A stretch of 64,000 bases of DNA from an uncultured Clostridia bacterium (GCA_902477755.1 CABSIK010000011.1:1-64000); one strand, 5' to 3'. Shown: positions 35,121 to 44,643, numbered from the stretch's first letter. Program-made: numbers and translations. Notes: a model not told the origin generated them from the letters alone.

Positions 35121-36554
35121 ATGAAGCACAAAATTTTCAGCCTAATCCTCGCAGCGACACTTCTTTTCACTGCTGCGCTTCCAGCTTATGCAACCGAAAC
35201 AGAAGGAGCAGAAGCAGAAACGACTGAATCTGCAACAACAAATTCCGATGGAACATCTGGGAACACCACTTCAGAAGAACTGACTTTAACGGCAGAATCT
35301 GCCATATTGATGGATGCTACAACAGGAAAAATCCTATACGAAAAAAATAGCCGCACCAAACAGTACCCTGCCAGCATTACCAAGCTAATGACCATTCTGT
35401 TGGCACTGGAACACGGCAGTCTGGAAGATGAAATCACTTTCTCCCATGATGCAGTTTACAGCATCGAACCCGGCAGCGCACATATTGCCATTCAGGAAGG
35501 AGAAATCCTGACACTGGAACAAGTCCTCTATGGCATCATGCTCCGTTCCGCCAATGAATGTGCCAATGCCGCTGGAGAATATGTAGACGGCACCATGGAA
35601 AAATTTGCGGAACACATGACAGCCAGAGCAAAAGAATTGGGCTGTGAAAACACAAACTTTGTCAATGCCAATGGGCTTTTTGATGAAAACCACTACACCA
35701 CTGCTTACGATATGGCGCTGATCGCTCAGGAACTTCTGAAAAATGAAACCTATCGCGGCATGATGTCTAATACCTACTATGTGATTCCTGCCACCAACAA
35801 GCAACAGGAAGAACGTTACCTTCATGGGCAGCATCAGATGCTCAACGAAAATTCCCTATATTATTATGAATCCGCGGAAGGCGGCAAAACTGGCTACACC
35901 GTAGAAGCCCAGAACACGCTGGTAACCTACGCCAAACAGGGAGATACAGAACTCATTGCTGTTGTGCTCAAATGTAATGGCGCACAGCATTATGTGGATA
36001 CAAAAACATTATTTGATTATGGTTTTGCCAATTACCAGACAGTGAAAGCCTTCTCTGCCGCAGATCTGACACAGAATGTAGCGATCACAGAAACATACAA
36101 AAATGAAACCACTACTCTAGATACCATTGCAGCAGCACCTGCCGGCGATGTTTATGTGACCATTCCCAAGAATGCTTCTATCGAAAACATCACCAAAGCT
36201 GTTGACTGCCCAGAAACGGCCTCTGTTCCCATTGCTGTTGGTGATAAACTGGGTACCGCTGTACTTTCTTTAAACGGAGAAGCCCTTGCCACTGTAGATC
36301 TGACTGCACAGAAAGAAGTCGATGCCACCACAGACGAAGAACGCGCAGCGCAGGCAGCAGAAGCCAGAAATAAAATTCTCAAACGCATCGCCATTGGTGT
36401 CGGTGTTGTATTTGGCATCTTGGTCATTGTATTCTGCTGTTGCAGATACATCGGCTACCAGAGACGTCAGCGCCGCCGTGCTATAAGAAAAGCAAAACGA
36501 CAGGAACGTTTGAGACAGCATGATTCTCATCATTCCTTCCGACACAAAAGATAA
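35121..36554 (+). CDS. D-alanyl-D-alanine carboxypeptidase (S11, DacF/PBP5 type)
   Basis: The 477-aa exported enzyme has a signal peptide ending near ALPAYA, then the serine penicillin-binding motifs SITKLM (SxxK), SANECA (SxN) and KTGYT (KTG), the PBP5-type C-terminal beta domain, and a membrane helix near residues 420-440 followed by a very basic tail. It trims the pentapeptide of peptidoglycan. Unlike the amphipathic anchor of PBP5, the anchor here is a full transmembrane segment with an Arg-rich cytoplasmic end. It is divergent from comEA. Confidence 0.92.
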   Translation: MKHKIFSLILAATLLFTAALPAYATETEGAEAETTESATTNSDGTSGNTTSEELTLTAESAILMDATTGKILYEKNSRTKQYPASITKLMTILLALEHGSLEDEITFSHDAVYSIEPGSAHIAIQEGEILTLEQVLYGIMLRSANECANAAGEYVDGTMEKFAEHMTARAKELGCENTNFVNANGLFDENHYTTAYDMALIAQELLKNETYRGMMSNTYYVIPATNKQQEERYLHGQHQMLNENSLYYYESAEGGKTGYTVEAQNTLVTYAKQGDTELIAVVLKCNGAQHYVDTKTLFDYGFANYQTVKAFSAADLTQNVAITETYKNETTTLDTIAAAPAGDVYVTIPKNASIENITKAVDCPETASVPIAVGDKLGTAVLSLNGEALATVDLTAQKEVDATTDEERAAQAAEARNKILKRIAIGVGVVFGILVIVFCCCRYIGYQRRQRRRAIRKAKRQERLRQHDSHHSFRHKR

Positions 36555-36614
36555 TTGCATATCAAAAGAAGGTTGTACAAAAGCAGTTAAGACTGTCTGC
36601 ACGAAAAAACAGCC

Positions 36615-36680
36615 CTCATAAAAACATAATAGCCGGAATCCATTTTCCAAGGATTCCGGCTATCTTTATTTTCTTATCAA
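36615..36680. repeat. Hairpin element copy F (convergent terminator)
   Basis: A perfect 13-bp stem ATAGCCGGAATCC / GGATTCCGGCTAT (36629-36641, 36651-36663) is flanked by AAAAACATA on the left and TTATTTTCTTATC on the right. It sits between the convergent carboxypeptidase and DUF5662 genes. Stem and flanks match the dispersed family with base-pair changes on both sides. Confidence 0.7.
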
Positions 36681-36699
36681 TTGCCCCTTGTATAGAAGC

Positions 36700-37305
36700 T
36701 TATCTTTTCTTTCTAATTTCGTTTCGATGGAGAAACGCCTGAAGTCTGCGGTGACGATCATCTCTCAGAATCTTACGCACATAAGCAAATGTTTCTTCTT
36801 CTCCACGCACTGCCAGCATTTTCAGCAAACGCTCCAAGAGGCGCAAAGAATCAGGATGCATCAATGTATGAACCCGGCGGCTCTGTTTATGATACAGCCA
36901 AGGGCTGGCATCTGTATAGTTTTCCTTCTGATATACCTTGCACGCCGCAATACGATCCATGAACATTTCCACTACAAAATGCACAGGCATTTTCATACCG
37001 CCCAGAATTTCACCAGGCTTCAAAGTATAATCAATCCAGTATTCAAAGTGGTGCTTATTCCGTCCTTTGTGATGGAGCCAAGAGGAAGAATAACCCTTTG
37101 CTTCACGTTCCGCATTATTGGGGCTGCGGTCTCCCTGAAAATATCTTGCACCTACCAGAAATTCCGTCGGAGAATATTTGGAAAGGTCGTGCATCAATCC
37201 CTGTCGATATAAACCAACACGAAAACAATACTGCCGAACCAATTTTCGATGGTATGTAATGGTGCGAAAATGTTCTTTACCCTTCCAGTTTTTCCAGAAA
37301 CCCAT
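36700..37305 (-). CDS. DUF5662 family protein
   Basis: The 201-aa soluble, basic protein carries His/Asp-rich motifs (MHDLSKYSPTEF, HHKGRNKHHFEYW, VEMFMDRIAA) typical of DUF5662 and reminiscent of HD-type metal sites. Function is not known. It ends in KKR and stands alone on the minus strand, downstream of the isochorismatase-like gene by 67 bp, possibly co-transcribed. Confidence 0.75.
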   Translation of the reverse strand: MGFWKNWKGKEHFRTITYHRKLVRQYCFRVGLYRQGLMHDLSKYSPTEFLVGARYFQGDRSPNNAEREAKGYSSSWLHHKGRNKHHFEYWIDYTLKPGEILGGMKMPVHFVVEMFMDRIAACKVYQKENYTDASPWLYHKQSRRVHTLMHPDSLRLLERLLKMLAVRGEEETFAYVRKILRDDRHRRLQAFLHRNEIRKKR

Positions 37306-37372
37306 AAGCCGCCTTCTTTCTGTTTCTTATTGTTGGAAAGGACACCCCTTCAGGAGTGTCCTAAAAATCCTT

Positions 37373-37915
37373 TTATTTTACCAGTTTGGAAATCACTTTG
37401 AAATGAGGAGATTTTGCGCCGCCTGTCAGTTCAAAAAGAACTGCTTCGCAAGTTGTCAGGTATGCGCCTTCTTTTTCCAGACGTTTGATACCCATTTCTT
37501 TGTCATACAGTTTTCTGGAACCAATGCAGTCTGCGGGAACGAATACGTTCAGGCCTGCTTCCATCAGATCCAGTACAGTCTGCAAAACGCAGATATGCGC
37601 TTCTACACCGCAAACGATGATGTTTTTCTTGCCCAGTGCTTTTGCCCAAGAAGCAAATTCTTCACATTCGCAGCAGGAAAAAGATGTTTTTTCCATATAG
37701 TTAAAATCAGCAAAAGCTTCTTTTACCGCAGGAACAGTATCGCCCAAACCTTTTGTATATTGCTGTGTCACAGCTACAGGCACGCCAAATTCCTGTAAAC
37801 CTTTTGCCAGAATCACAGTTTTTTCCACGATTGCTTCATTATCATGGATAGCAGGAACCAGACGTTCCTGAAAATCAATAAACAATGCCGCTGTATCTTC
37901 TGCACGCAGTTTCAT
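37373..37915 (-). CDS. Isochorismatase-family cysteine hydrolase
   Basis: The 180-aa protein has the family triad: Asp in LFIDFQERL, Lys in MEKTSFSC-type stretch, and Cys in ICVLQTVLDL after VCGVEAH, with a cis-peptide VCGVE pattern. Relatives include nicotinamidases and YcaC-type hydrolases; the substrate is unknown. AAGGAGGAATTTGTTT precedes the ATG at 37915, which is preferred to the TTG two codons earlier. Confidence 0.85.
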   Translation of the reverse strand: MKLRAEDTAALFIDFQERLVPAIHDNEAIVEKTVILAKGLQEFGVPVAVTQQYTKGLGDTVPAVKEAFADFNYMEKTSFSCCECEEFASWAKALGKKNIIVCGVEAHICVLQTVLDLMEAGLNVFVPADCIGSRKLYDKEMGIKRLEKEGAYLTTCEAVLFELTGGAKSPHFKVISKLVK

Positions 37916-38031
37916 AAACAAATTCCTCCTTGATTCAAAAATATTTTATTTTACTCAAAAATATTTTACTCTAAAAAAGGACGATTGTCCATAGAAACTA
38001 CATCCACAAACAGGAAAGCTTTTTCTATAAA

Positions 38032-38808
38032 TCACACATATTTACGCATCCGCTTCAAGGCTGATTTTTCCAAACGAGAAACCTGCGCCTGACTGATGCC
38101 GATTTCACTGCTGACTTCTGTCTGGGTTTTCCCTTCAAAAAACCGCAGTGCCACGATTTTCTTTTCTCGCTCTGACAAATGGTGCATGGCTTCCTGCAAA
38201 GAAAGATTTTCCAGCCAGAGTTTATCGCCATTTTTGTCGTCACTGACCTGATCCATGACGAACAGCGTATCTCCGCCGTCATGATATACTGGCTCAAAAA
38301 GAGAAACCGGATCCTGTATGGCATCCAATGCCTGTACAACGCTTTCTTTTGGCAAACCCATTTCTTTGGCAATTTCATCTATGGATGGTTCTTTGGATTT
38401 CTCCGCTGTGAGCCGCTCCCGTACCTGTAAGGCACGATACGCCGTATCCCGCAGGGAACGGGAAACCCGAATGGTATTATTATCCCTCAGATACCGCCGC
38501 ACCTCCCCACTGATCATAGGACAAAGATAACTGGAAGGCATCACATCCAGATCTGGATTAAAATTCTCAATGGCCTTCAAAAGCCCTACAACGCCTACCT
38601 GAAATAAATCGTCCATATCTTCATTGCGATTCTCAAATCGCTTGATCACACTCAAAACAAGACGTAAATTCCCCTCTATGAGCAATTCTCTGGCGCTTTC
38701 GTCCCCATCATGGTACCGACGGAACAACTCCTTTGCCTGCAATGCGCTCAGTACAGGAAGCTGTGCCGTATTTACGCCGCTGATCTCCACTTTTTTATAA
38801 TATCCCAT
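38032..38808 (-). CDS. sigG: Forespore sigma factor SigG
   Basis: The 258-aa sigma-70-family protein starts with the SigG-specific N terminus (KVEISGVNTAQLPVL), followed by region 2 (RLVLSVIKRFENRNEDMDDLFQVG), region 3 and region 4 with a helix-turn-helix (TEVSSEIGISQAQVSRLEK). It directs late forespore transcription. It follows sigE in the conserved spoIIGA-sigE-sigG order, though a small open frame on the other strand lies between. Confidence 0.95.
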   Translation of the reverse strand: MGYYKKVEISGVNTAQLPVLSALQAKELFRRYHDGDESARELLIEGNLRLVLSVIKRFENRNEDMDDLFQVGVVGLLKAIENFNPDLDVMPSSYLCPMISGEVRRYLRDNNTIRVSRSLRDTAYRALQVRERLTAEKSKEPSIDEIAKEMGLPKESVVQALDAIQDPVSLFEPVYHDGGDTLFVMDQVSDDKNGDKLWLENLSLQEAMHHLSEREKKIVALRFFEGKTQTEVSSEIGISQAQVSRLEKSALKRMRKYV

Positions 38809-38966
38809 TGCCTACACCCCCGCTCAGATTTCTTGCGAAATTCTATGAAAGAATTTTCCCTGCAGACAGGCAAAATATACCTCGCAAAAACTGCCATATT
38901 CTTCTATGGAAACAGGAGCATACTTTTTCATAAAAAGGATATGCTGTTGAAAAAGGAGTTGATTTC

Positions 38967-39134
38967 ATGCGCAGCAAAGAACAAACGGAAGCCATTACCA
39001 ATTTACAGGAATGTCGAGACAGCACCAGACGCATTTCCTTCCAGAGTCACGGACAGCCCATGCAGGCATTTGAAAACGGCTGTGGCCGAACAAAAAACAC
39101 AGACTTTGAACCCCTCCATTATCTGGACACATGA
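38967..39134 (+). CDS. Candidate 55-aa small protein between sigE and sigG
   Basis: ATG at 38967 follows AAAAAGGAGTTGATTTC, a good ribosome site. The 55 codons start MRSKEQTEAITNLQECRDS, contain two Cys and many Gln, Thr and Arg, and end HYLDT. No family is recognised. It runs against the two sigma genes in the only gap of the block. Its position suggests a small spore protein, but this is inference and chance cannot be excluded. Confidence 0.5.
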   Translation: MRSKEQTEAITNLQECRDSTRRISFQSHGQPMQAFENGCGRTKNTDFEPLHYLDT

Positions 39135-39174
39135 AAAATCCCCCGTGCATGGCACAGGGGATCTCACCTCCTTT

Positions 39175-39906
39175 CTACATCAGTTTATTCATTTCTTTTT
39201 TCAGCCGCCCCATAATCTTTTTTTCCAGACGGGAAATATAGGATTGGGAGATACCTAATATATCTGCCACCTCCTTTTGGGTGCGTTCTGTGGTTTCCGG
39301 CAAAATGCCAAAACGCATCTGGACAATCTGCCGCTCTCTGCCGGAAAGCTTTTCCATGGCTTGATGAAGCAAGTCTTTATTAACCTCATCTTCAATGCTT
39401 TTATAAATGGCATCACCCTCTGTTCCCAAAATATCAGAAAGCAGCAGTTCGTTCCCCTCCCAATCCACATTGAGGGGTTCATCTATGGAAACCTCTGCCC
39501 GGGTTTTGCTGTTACGGCGCAGATACATAAGAATTTCATTTTCGATACATCTTGAGGCATAGGTCGCCAGTTTGATATTCTTATCAGTTTTAAAAGTGTT
39601 GATGGCTTTGATAAGTCCAATGGTACCAATGGAAATGAGATCTTCCACATTGATGCCTGTATTTTCGAATTTTCTGGCAATATATACCACCAAACGCAAA
39701 TTGCGTTCGATGAGTACAGATTTCACCTGCAAATCATCCTCACCACCTAGCTGTTCCAGTAGCAAAGCCTCCTCCTCTGGTTTCAGCGGCGGCGGAAATA
39801 CATCACTTCCTCCAATATAAAAAATCCCTGTGGCTTTCTGCCACTTCTTCAGCCAGCTTTCCAGACGATATTTCCAGAAAAACAGTTGATACTTCCATGC
39901 TTTCAT
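39175..39906 (-). CDS. sigE: Mother-cell sigma factor pro-SigE
   Basis: The 243-aa protein carries an N-terminal basic, aromatic pro-sequence (first about 25-30 residues) that holds pro-SigE at the membrane until SpoIIGA cleaves it. Region 2 ([27 protein letters not shown]) and region 4 ([18 protein letters not shown]) are complete. It overlaps spoIIGA by 4 bp, so the two are coupled. Confidence 0.96.
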   Translation of the reverse strand: MKAWKYQLFFWKYRLESWLKKWQKATGIFYIGGSDVFPPPLKPEEEALLLEQLGGEDDLQVKSVLIERNLRLVVYIARKFENTGINVEDLISIGTIGLIKAINTFKTDKNIKLATYASRCIENEILMYLRRNSKTRAEVSIDEPLNVDWEGNELLLSDILGTEGDAIYKSIEDEVNKDLLHQAMEKLSGRERQIVQMRFGILPETTERTQKEVADILGISQSYISRLEKKIMGRLKKEMNKLM

Positions 39907-40766
39907 ATGCCTTCCTCCTCCAACAAAACAGGCGGAACCAGTGCATCTGACCCACCTGTAAAACGATCCATATAAATGCCAATGGGCATTTGTTCATATT
40001 TCCTGCTGATTTTTCCTTGTGTTATAGTCAAGCGTTCTGCCGTAAACAATATCAGCATACCGGATGATGTTCCTACTGCGGTAAAAGGTATTTGAGAGAA
40101 AAATGCCGCTTCTTCCTCCGGCAGGGATTTTCCCAAAAGCAGACAAAGGGCACTTTCTTTTGGCAGAAGGGGCACACATCTTGCTAGTTCCAAAACTACC
40201 ACCGGTTTTCCCGCTTCTGTACGCAGTTCATTTCCTGTATCCAGAAAACCTGTGCAATTCACTGTTTTTCCACCAGATTCCACAGTAATCCTGCAATACT
40301 GTCCTCTGTTTTTCCCATGACGTTCCAGCCATCCTGCTCCTGCTTTCAGGAGTATGCAGAACAGCAGACAGCCCCAAAGCAATCGCTGCCACGGCATCAT
40401 GGAAACGGAAATGGTCAGCCCCTTTCCCAGAAATCGCTGGGCATCCGTAAAGGCAAAAAGCATTTCCAGAAAGCCGCCCAACAGAAATGAAGCCACACCC
40501 AATGCCGCAAGAAGCTGAAAAAAGCCATAAAAGCTTTTGGGAAAATATGCAATCTCCAGCCCCAGAATCATCATGACAACTGACAGCAGGAAGCCTGCAT
40601 TTATGCCAAATACCAACAACAAGCAAAAGACCAGTGATGGAATAAATCCTCCCAAAATCAATCGCCACCAGCGACATCTTCTGGATAACAACCTTCCAGC
40701 TGTCCACAGTGCCAGACAGGAACAGATGCCATTGATGAAAAACACCACATCTATGTAAATTTCCAC
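39903..40766 (-). CDS. spoIIGA: Sigma-E processing peptidase SpoIIGA
   Basis: The 287-aa protein has five membrane segments in its N-terminal half and a C-terminal aspartic-protease domain with GFLDTGNEL holding the catalytic Asp. It cleaves pro-SigE after signalling from the forespore. The GTG at 40766 is chosen as start because AGGAGGG lies 6 nt before it; the frame extends further up without a site. First gene of the sporulation block. Confidence 0.92.
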   Translation of the reverse strand: MEIYIDVVFFINGICSCLALWTAGRLLSRRCRWWRLILGGFIPSLVFCLLLVFGINAGFLLSVVMMILGLEIAYFPKSFYGFFQLLAALGVASFLLGGFLEMLFAFTDAQRFLGKGLTISVSMMPWQRLLWGCLLFCILLKAGAGWLERHGKNRGQYCRITVESGGKTVNCTGFLDTGNELRTEAGKPVVVLELARCVPLLPKESALCLLLGKSLPEEEAAFFSQIPFTAVGTSSGMLILFTAERLTITQGKISRKYEQMPIGIYMDRFTGGSDALVPPVLLEEEGI

Positions 40767-40838
40767 ATTGTTCCCTCCTGTCCTTATTATAAAAAAGCTG
40801 GCAGGCAAAACTTGTCATATCGGCTGAATGGCATAAAA

Positions 40839-41100
40839 AAAAGACTGTCAAAATACGACAGCCTTTGACGAGTAGACAGAAGTATAAAGCCGTTGGGTCA
40901 AGCACTTTGCCTTGCAAAGTCAGCTTCGCTGCCCCCGTTTCTTCGGGGTGCAGAGTTCCATTGCTAAAAAGCTTTGAAACTTCGGTTTTTCCTCGTCGGA
41001 AGTCAATTCCGACTGCGGATTAAAAAAGGGAAACTCTTCGTTTCCCTTTCCCCTTCAGCGGTATCAAAAATTTAAAAAACAGGTATTTTGACAGTCTTTT
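40839..41100. repeat. 262-bp element with perfect 18-bp terminal inverted repeats
   Basis: AAAAGACTGTCAAAATAC at 40839-40856 is repeated inverted at 41083-41100. Inside are four separate hairpins: ACTTTGC/GCAAAGT, CCCCG/CGGGG, GTCGGAA/TTCCGAC and GGGAAAC/GTTTCCC. The left arm with GACAGCC also makes a minus-strand terminator for the nitroreductase transcript. It codes for nothing obvious. It may be a miniature transposable element or a structured RNA. Confidence 0.75.
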
Positions 41101-41106
41101 GATTTT

Positions 41107-41895
41107 TTATTTCCATGTAACATTGGCTTTTTTCCGCGGAACCGTACGGCGATATTTCACAGCAGGATATCCCATGAGCATACAAACTACTACCTGTTCT
41201 CCTGTGATGCCAAGGAGTTCCTGAACTTCCGGACTATAGAAAATCCCTCTCTGGATAAAGCCGCTGTATAAGGAGCCCAAACCTTCCGCTTCTGCCATCA
41301 ATTCCATGGTTCTGGCCGCCAGAGGGCCATTCCATGGGCCTTCGCATGTGAGCACCACCAGCACAGGCGCACCGAAGAATAACGCATCCTGTGTTTTATC
41401 TGCTTTTCTGCGGTCGATAAATCTCTGGAGCATCCCACGGTAATGAGGGATTTCTCCCGCTTCCAACATCCGTTCCAAACCTTCCCAGATCAGGTCTTTT
41501 ACTCGTTCTATCTGTTCCTGTACCACCACAAAATGTACATTCTGGCTGTTGCTGGCAGTAGGCGTATAACGCCCTGCTTCCACAACACGCTCCAGCTTTT
41601 CCTGTTCCACAGCTTTTTGCTGATACTGTCTTGTAGAACGGCGGAATTTCAGAAAATTCAGAAAATTTTCCGCAGGAATTTTAAATGTTTCCGCATCGTA
41701 AGGCATCACATCCGCCATGTCATAAGCGCCATCCATGGTAACTGCCGCCACAGGACAGACGGCCACACAATGCCCACATTCCATACATTTCATTTTTACT
41801 CTGGCTTTGCCATCCTCCACACGAATGGCGCTTGCCAGACAATCTTTTTCACACATACCGCATCCGATACATGTTTCTGTATTGACACGAATCAT
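41107..41895 (-). CDS. Ferredoxin-nitroreductase fusion protein
   Basis: The 262-aa protein has two 4Fe-4S clusters at the N terminus (CIGCGMCEKDC, CMECGHCVAVCP) joined to an FMN-dependent nitroreductase domain (FRRSTRQYQ, then RYTPTASNSQN). Such fusions take electrons from ferredoxin-type chains to reduce nitro or ene substrates in anaerobes. The substrate is unknown. It is 16 bp downstream of the CmpB-like gene, one operon. Confidence 0.88.
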   Translation of the reverse strand: MIRVNTETCIGCGMCEKDCLASAIRVEDGKARVKMKCMECGHCVAVCPVAAVTMDGAYDMADVMPYDAETFKIPAENFLNFLKFRRSTRQYQQKAVEQEKLERVVEAGRYTPTASNSQNVHFVVVQEQIERVKDLIWEGLERMLEAGEIPHYRGMLQRFIDRRKADKTQDALFFGAPVLVVLTCEGPWNGPLAARTMELMAEAEGLGSLYSGFIQRGIFYSPEVQELLGITGEQVVVCMLMGYPAVKYRRTVPRKKANVTWK

Positions 41896-41911
41896 ATTTT
41901 ACACCTCTTTA

Positions 41912-42457
41912 TTACCCTTTCAAAAAAATATGATAGCAAAAATCTACACAAATCAGTACAAACAGACTCCCCGACAACAGACTTCTCCTTTTTTCTGTCA
42001 ATGCACCATTGGCCTTTTCCAGAAGTGGCTGTACGCAATAAAGGAAAAACATACCGCCAATACCGAAACGAATACTTGGATTGAGGGCAATTCTGCCTTG
42101 AAAATTCCACGCAAAGCGTTCATAATCCCAAAGCCATCCCCCTGTGGTCCATTCCATGATATAACTGGTCAAAAGTTCCAATCCCGTTGTCAAAGCCACA
42201 ATACCCAAAAATACCAGTATGGGTGTGACATTGATTTTGCCAAGGGTAATCCGTTTCTTTTTCAATGGATACAGCGTCAACAAAATGATGACAGCACCAA
42301 AACCATAAACCGGCAAATATGGCCCAAACAAAAATCCTCTGTTTGAAAATCCCCATCTATATACCACTACTTCTAAAAAGACTTCGTAAATCCAGCCAAT
42401 GACAGCATATGCCATAAAATACAAAAACAAAGCCTGTCCCTTTTTGAATGCCCCCAT
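41912..42457 (-). CDS. CmpB-like membrane protein (putative ABC transporter permease)
   Basis: The 181-aa protein has five hydrophobic segments and the family motifs GWIYEV near residue 22, NRGFLFGPYLPVYGFGA and LTSYIMEWTTGGWLWDY. The family is labelled ABC transporter permease, but no ATPase or binding protein is near, so a transport role is unproven. GGAGGCACAA precedes the ATG. Confidence 0.75.
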   Translation of the reverse strand: MGAFKKGQALFLYFMAYAVIGWIYEVFLEVVVYRWGFSNRGFLFGPYLPVYGFGAVIILLTLYPLKKKRITLGKINVTPILVFLGIVALTTGLELLTSYIMEWTTGGWLWDYERFAWNFQGRIALNPSIRFGIGGMFFLYCVQPLLEKANGALTEKRRSLLSGSLFVLICVDFCYHIFLKG

Positions 42458-42550
42458 TTGTGCCTCCTTTTACCTATTGATATTTCCGTTGCAGATATAT
42501 TTTAACATAAATCCTACAAAAATACCAGAAATTTCATAGGATATAAAAAC

Positions 42551-42590
42551 CCCTTAAGAAATGAGGTTTTGCTCCCATTTCCTAAGGGGC
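42551..42590 (-). terminator. Terminator after the Cys-rich protein gene
   Basis: CCCCTTAAGAAATG pairs with CATTTCCTAAGGGG (one bulge); on the minus strand it is followed by TTTTTATA. Confidence 0.8.
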
Positions 42591-42626
42591 AAATTTACTT
42601 TATTCCATCCTGAATGGAAATATCAG

Positions 42627-42998
42627 TTAAGCATCTACACCGGGAACAATGGGATCAGGAACAACAGGTTCTGTTACAGGCGGAATACCAGCACAGTCAG
42701 TGCAGACATCTTCGGCTGTTGCGCCTTTGCAGTTTACATAGCTTTCACCAACAGTTGCCACAGCGCCAAAGGCTACGGGCACTGCCACACAGATATTCTG
42801 GGAGATAGTAAAAGAACAGGTACCATTTTTCACGCCTTCGCAAGTATCTCTGCCAGATACAACTACTGGATCACCACAGCATTTTGTAACTGTTTTGCCA
42901 GCCTCTGCAAAAGGTGTTACTGTAACGGGTACACATACGGAAGCCGCCTGATACCCCACTGCGGGACAAGTCTGATTTTCCATTGCATTGATTTCCAT
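42627..42998 (-). CDS. Cys-rich Val/Thr-rich protein, possible coat or surface protein
   Basis: The 123-aa product has ten cysteines spaced along a Val/Thr/Ala-rich beta-type sequence (CVPVTVTPFAEAG, CCGDPVVV, ICVAVPVAFGAVATVG) and a Pro-rich acidic end. There is no signal peptide. AAAGGAGTGCTTTTCA precedes the ATG at 42998. I do not recognise the family with confidence; cysteine-rich proteins without signal peptides in spore formers are often coat or exosporium components, which is inference. Confidence 0.6.
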   Translation of the reverse strand: MEINAMENQTCPAVGYQAASVCVPVTVTPFAEAGKTVTKCCGDPVVVSGRDTCEGVKNGTCSFTISQNICVAVPVAFGAVATVGESYVNCKGATAEDVCTDCAGIPPVTEPVVPDPIVPGVDA

Positions 42999-43135
42999 TG
43001 AAAAGCACTCCTTTAATTTTTTTATATTGACAAGATATGCCCCTGTTCCTTTTTGGTGACTGTAAGGCAAATACTTTTTCACAGTCCCCCAAGCCTTTCA
43101 TACTATAAAGCAACAAAAGAATAACAGGTGATTCT

Positions 43136-43642
43136 ATGAAAAAAAAGTGTCTCTCTCAACGGCTCCGTCATTCCCTGCGTCATATGCGGCTTTCTGACCG
43201 CTGTCTTTGTGTGTTTTTGCTGTTTTTACTATTACAATCAGCTTGGCACATTTTTTTGCCGCCTGACCTTACAAAAGAATTTGATGCCATGGATGCCATG
43301 ATCCGCAGTTCCGCTGCCACCATATTTGGCTATTTCATCAGCAATGCTTTTGGAAGCATACCGGAAAAAAATGAAAATGAAACTCCTTTGGAAAGCCGTG
43401 AAAAAATCTCTACGGAATCTTCCTTAAAGGAAGAACCTCTGCCATTGGGCATAAACTGCCGTATCCGGCAACAGATTCTAATCGTTGCTGGTGTAGGTTT
43501 TTTCTCACTGATCATCCTCACCTTTGTACGCATGTATACTTCTCCATCTCAAGATGCCATAGCTTCCCTTTCTCAATTTCAGGATTTTCTGGTTGGCAGC
43601 ATCGGTTTTTTGGTTGGACATGCAAAATATGAACGGACTTAA
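43136..43642 (+). CDS. Small membrane protein of unknown function
   Basis: The 168-aa protein has a basic N terminus, hydrophobic segments at about 27-43, 110-130 and 148-162, and a charged loop between. CAGGTGATTCT precedes the ATG. It is divergent from the Cys-rich gene; a dyad GACTGT/ACAGTC lies between their starts. No family is recognised. Confidence 0.6.
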   Translation: MKKKCLSQRLRHSLRHMRLSDRCLCVFLLFLLLQSAWHIFLPPDLTKEFDAMDAMIRSSAATIFGYFISNAFGSIPEKNENETPLESREKISTESSLKEEPLPLGINCRIRQQILIVAGVGFFSLIILTFVRMYTSPSQDAIASLSQFQDFLVGSIGFLVGHAKYERT

Positions 43643-43660
43643 AAACGATAACAAAATCTC

Positions 43661-43760
43661 ATTCCCTTTAAGAAAACATACCTGATAAATCCTGCAAAAT
43701 TAAGAAAGCTGAAATCTTTTACAATTCCAAAGATTTCAGCTTTCCTTGTTTTCTTATGAA
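43661..43760. repeat. Hairpin element copy C (minus orientation)
   Basis: Stem AAAGCTGAAATCTTT / AAAGATTTCAGCTTT (43705-43719, 43729-43743) is flanked by TTTAAGAAAACATA on the left and TGTTTTCTTATG on the right. It lies between a plus-strand gene and the converging SGNH gene and probably terminates both. Confidence 0.8.
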
Positions 43761-43777
43761 AAAGCCCCCAATTTTTC

Positions 43778-44632
43778 TCAACTTTCCGGCGGCGTTGTAA
43801 CAATGCCATGCTCCATAAGGAAGGTCACCCATTGTTCATAGCAAGCTGCCTTCAAGTGGGCACTGTCAAAAGTATATTCTGTGGAAAGATTTCCTTTGCC
43901 ATCGGAATATACCGTATTTACGTCAATGTAGAATGTGCGGCGCTGATCTGCTAATTTTGAAATATCCATATTACGAAGCTGGATATTCAGATTATTGATA
44001 TACTCATCTTCTGCAGAACGTTCTTCTGTCACATACAGGATGCCCTGAATGAAGATAATCGCATTGGGCTGCAATTCTTTGATATGTTCCACCGCAGCTT
44101 TATATGTTTCCAAAAACTTTTCTCTGGTGCCAGTACCAAGTTCATTGATGCCCACCATCAGATAAATCTTGCCAAACTGCTTTTCTCTCAGAGCCTGTTC
44201 CAATGTGCCCATACTGCCATCCGCCAAGGGAGCTATGGGTTTATCAAACAGAGAATAAATGGTAAGTCCTACTTCCGCATAGTATGTGGCATTGTCCAAA
44301 CCGGAATACTCCGACATACCTACCATACGAGAATCCCCAACAAATAATGCATCGTCAAAATAAGACTGATCCACCGTTTCAAACTCTCGAACCGGCCATT
44401 CCTCCGTCTCCGTTTCCTGACCTGTTCCAGCAAAAACATTCCATGCAGTTTCTGATTTGCCGTTGTCCTGCATACGGTTTTTCAGATCCAGACAGGCATA
44501 GGCAACACCAGGATGCAGCTTTCCGTCATTCATTTCTGCAATTCCTTGGACACGGACATACTGCCCATAGCATTCTGCAGCAACAATAGACAACACCAGC
44601 AGCACAAGCAGCGGATATTTGAATTTTCTCAT
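43778..44632 (-). CDS. Extracytoplasmic SGNH/GDSL hydrolase
   Basis: The 284-aa protein has an N-terminal membrane anchor (about 7-22) and the SGNH blocks: GDSR with the nucleophile Ser, Gly in the second block, GINELG where the Asn sits, and DSAHL with Asp and His. It is 11 bp downstream of the MBOAT gene, the usual pairing in which the MBOAT protein moves an acyl group across the membrane and the SGNH protein transfers it to, or removes it from, a surface polymer. Confidence 0.87.
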   Translation of the reverse strand: MRKFKYPLLVLLVLSIVAAECYGQYVRVQGIAEMNDGKLHPGVAYACLDLKNRMQDNGKSETAWNVFAGTGQETETEEWPVREFETVDQSYFDDALFVGDSRMVGMSEYSGLDNATYYAEVGLTIYSLFDKPIAPLADGSMGTLEQALREKQFGKIYLMVGINELGTGTREKFLETYKAAVEHIKELQPNAIIFIQGILYVTEERSAEDEYINNLNIQLRNMDISKLADQRRTFYIDVNTVYSDGKGNLSTEYTFDSAHLKAACYEQWVTFLMEHGIVTTPPES

Positions 44633-44643
44633 TGTGCATCACC

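Noticed and set aside
43042..43090. Dyad GACTGT...ACAGTC between divergent genes as an operator
   Set aside because: Short, with a loop of more than 15 nt and no promoter boxes placed around it; too weak to list as a site.
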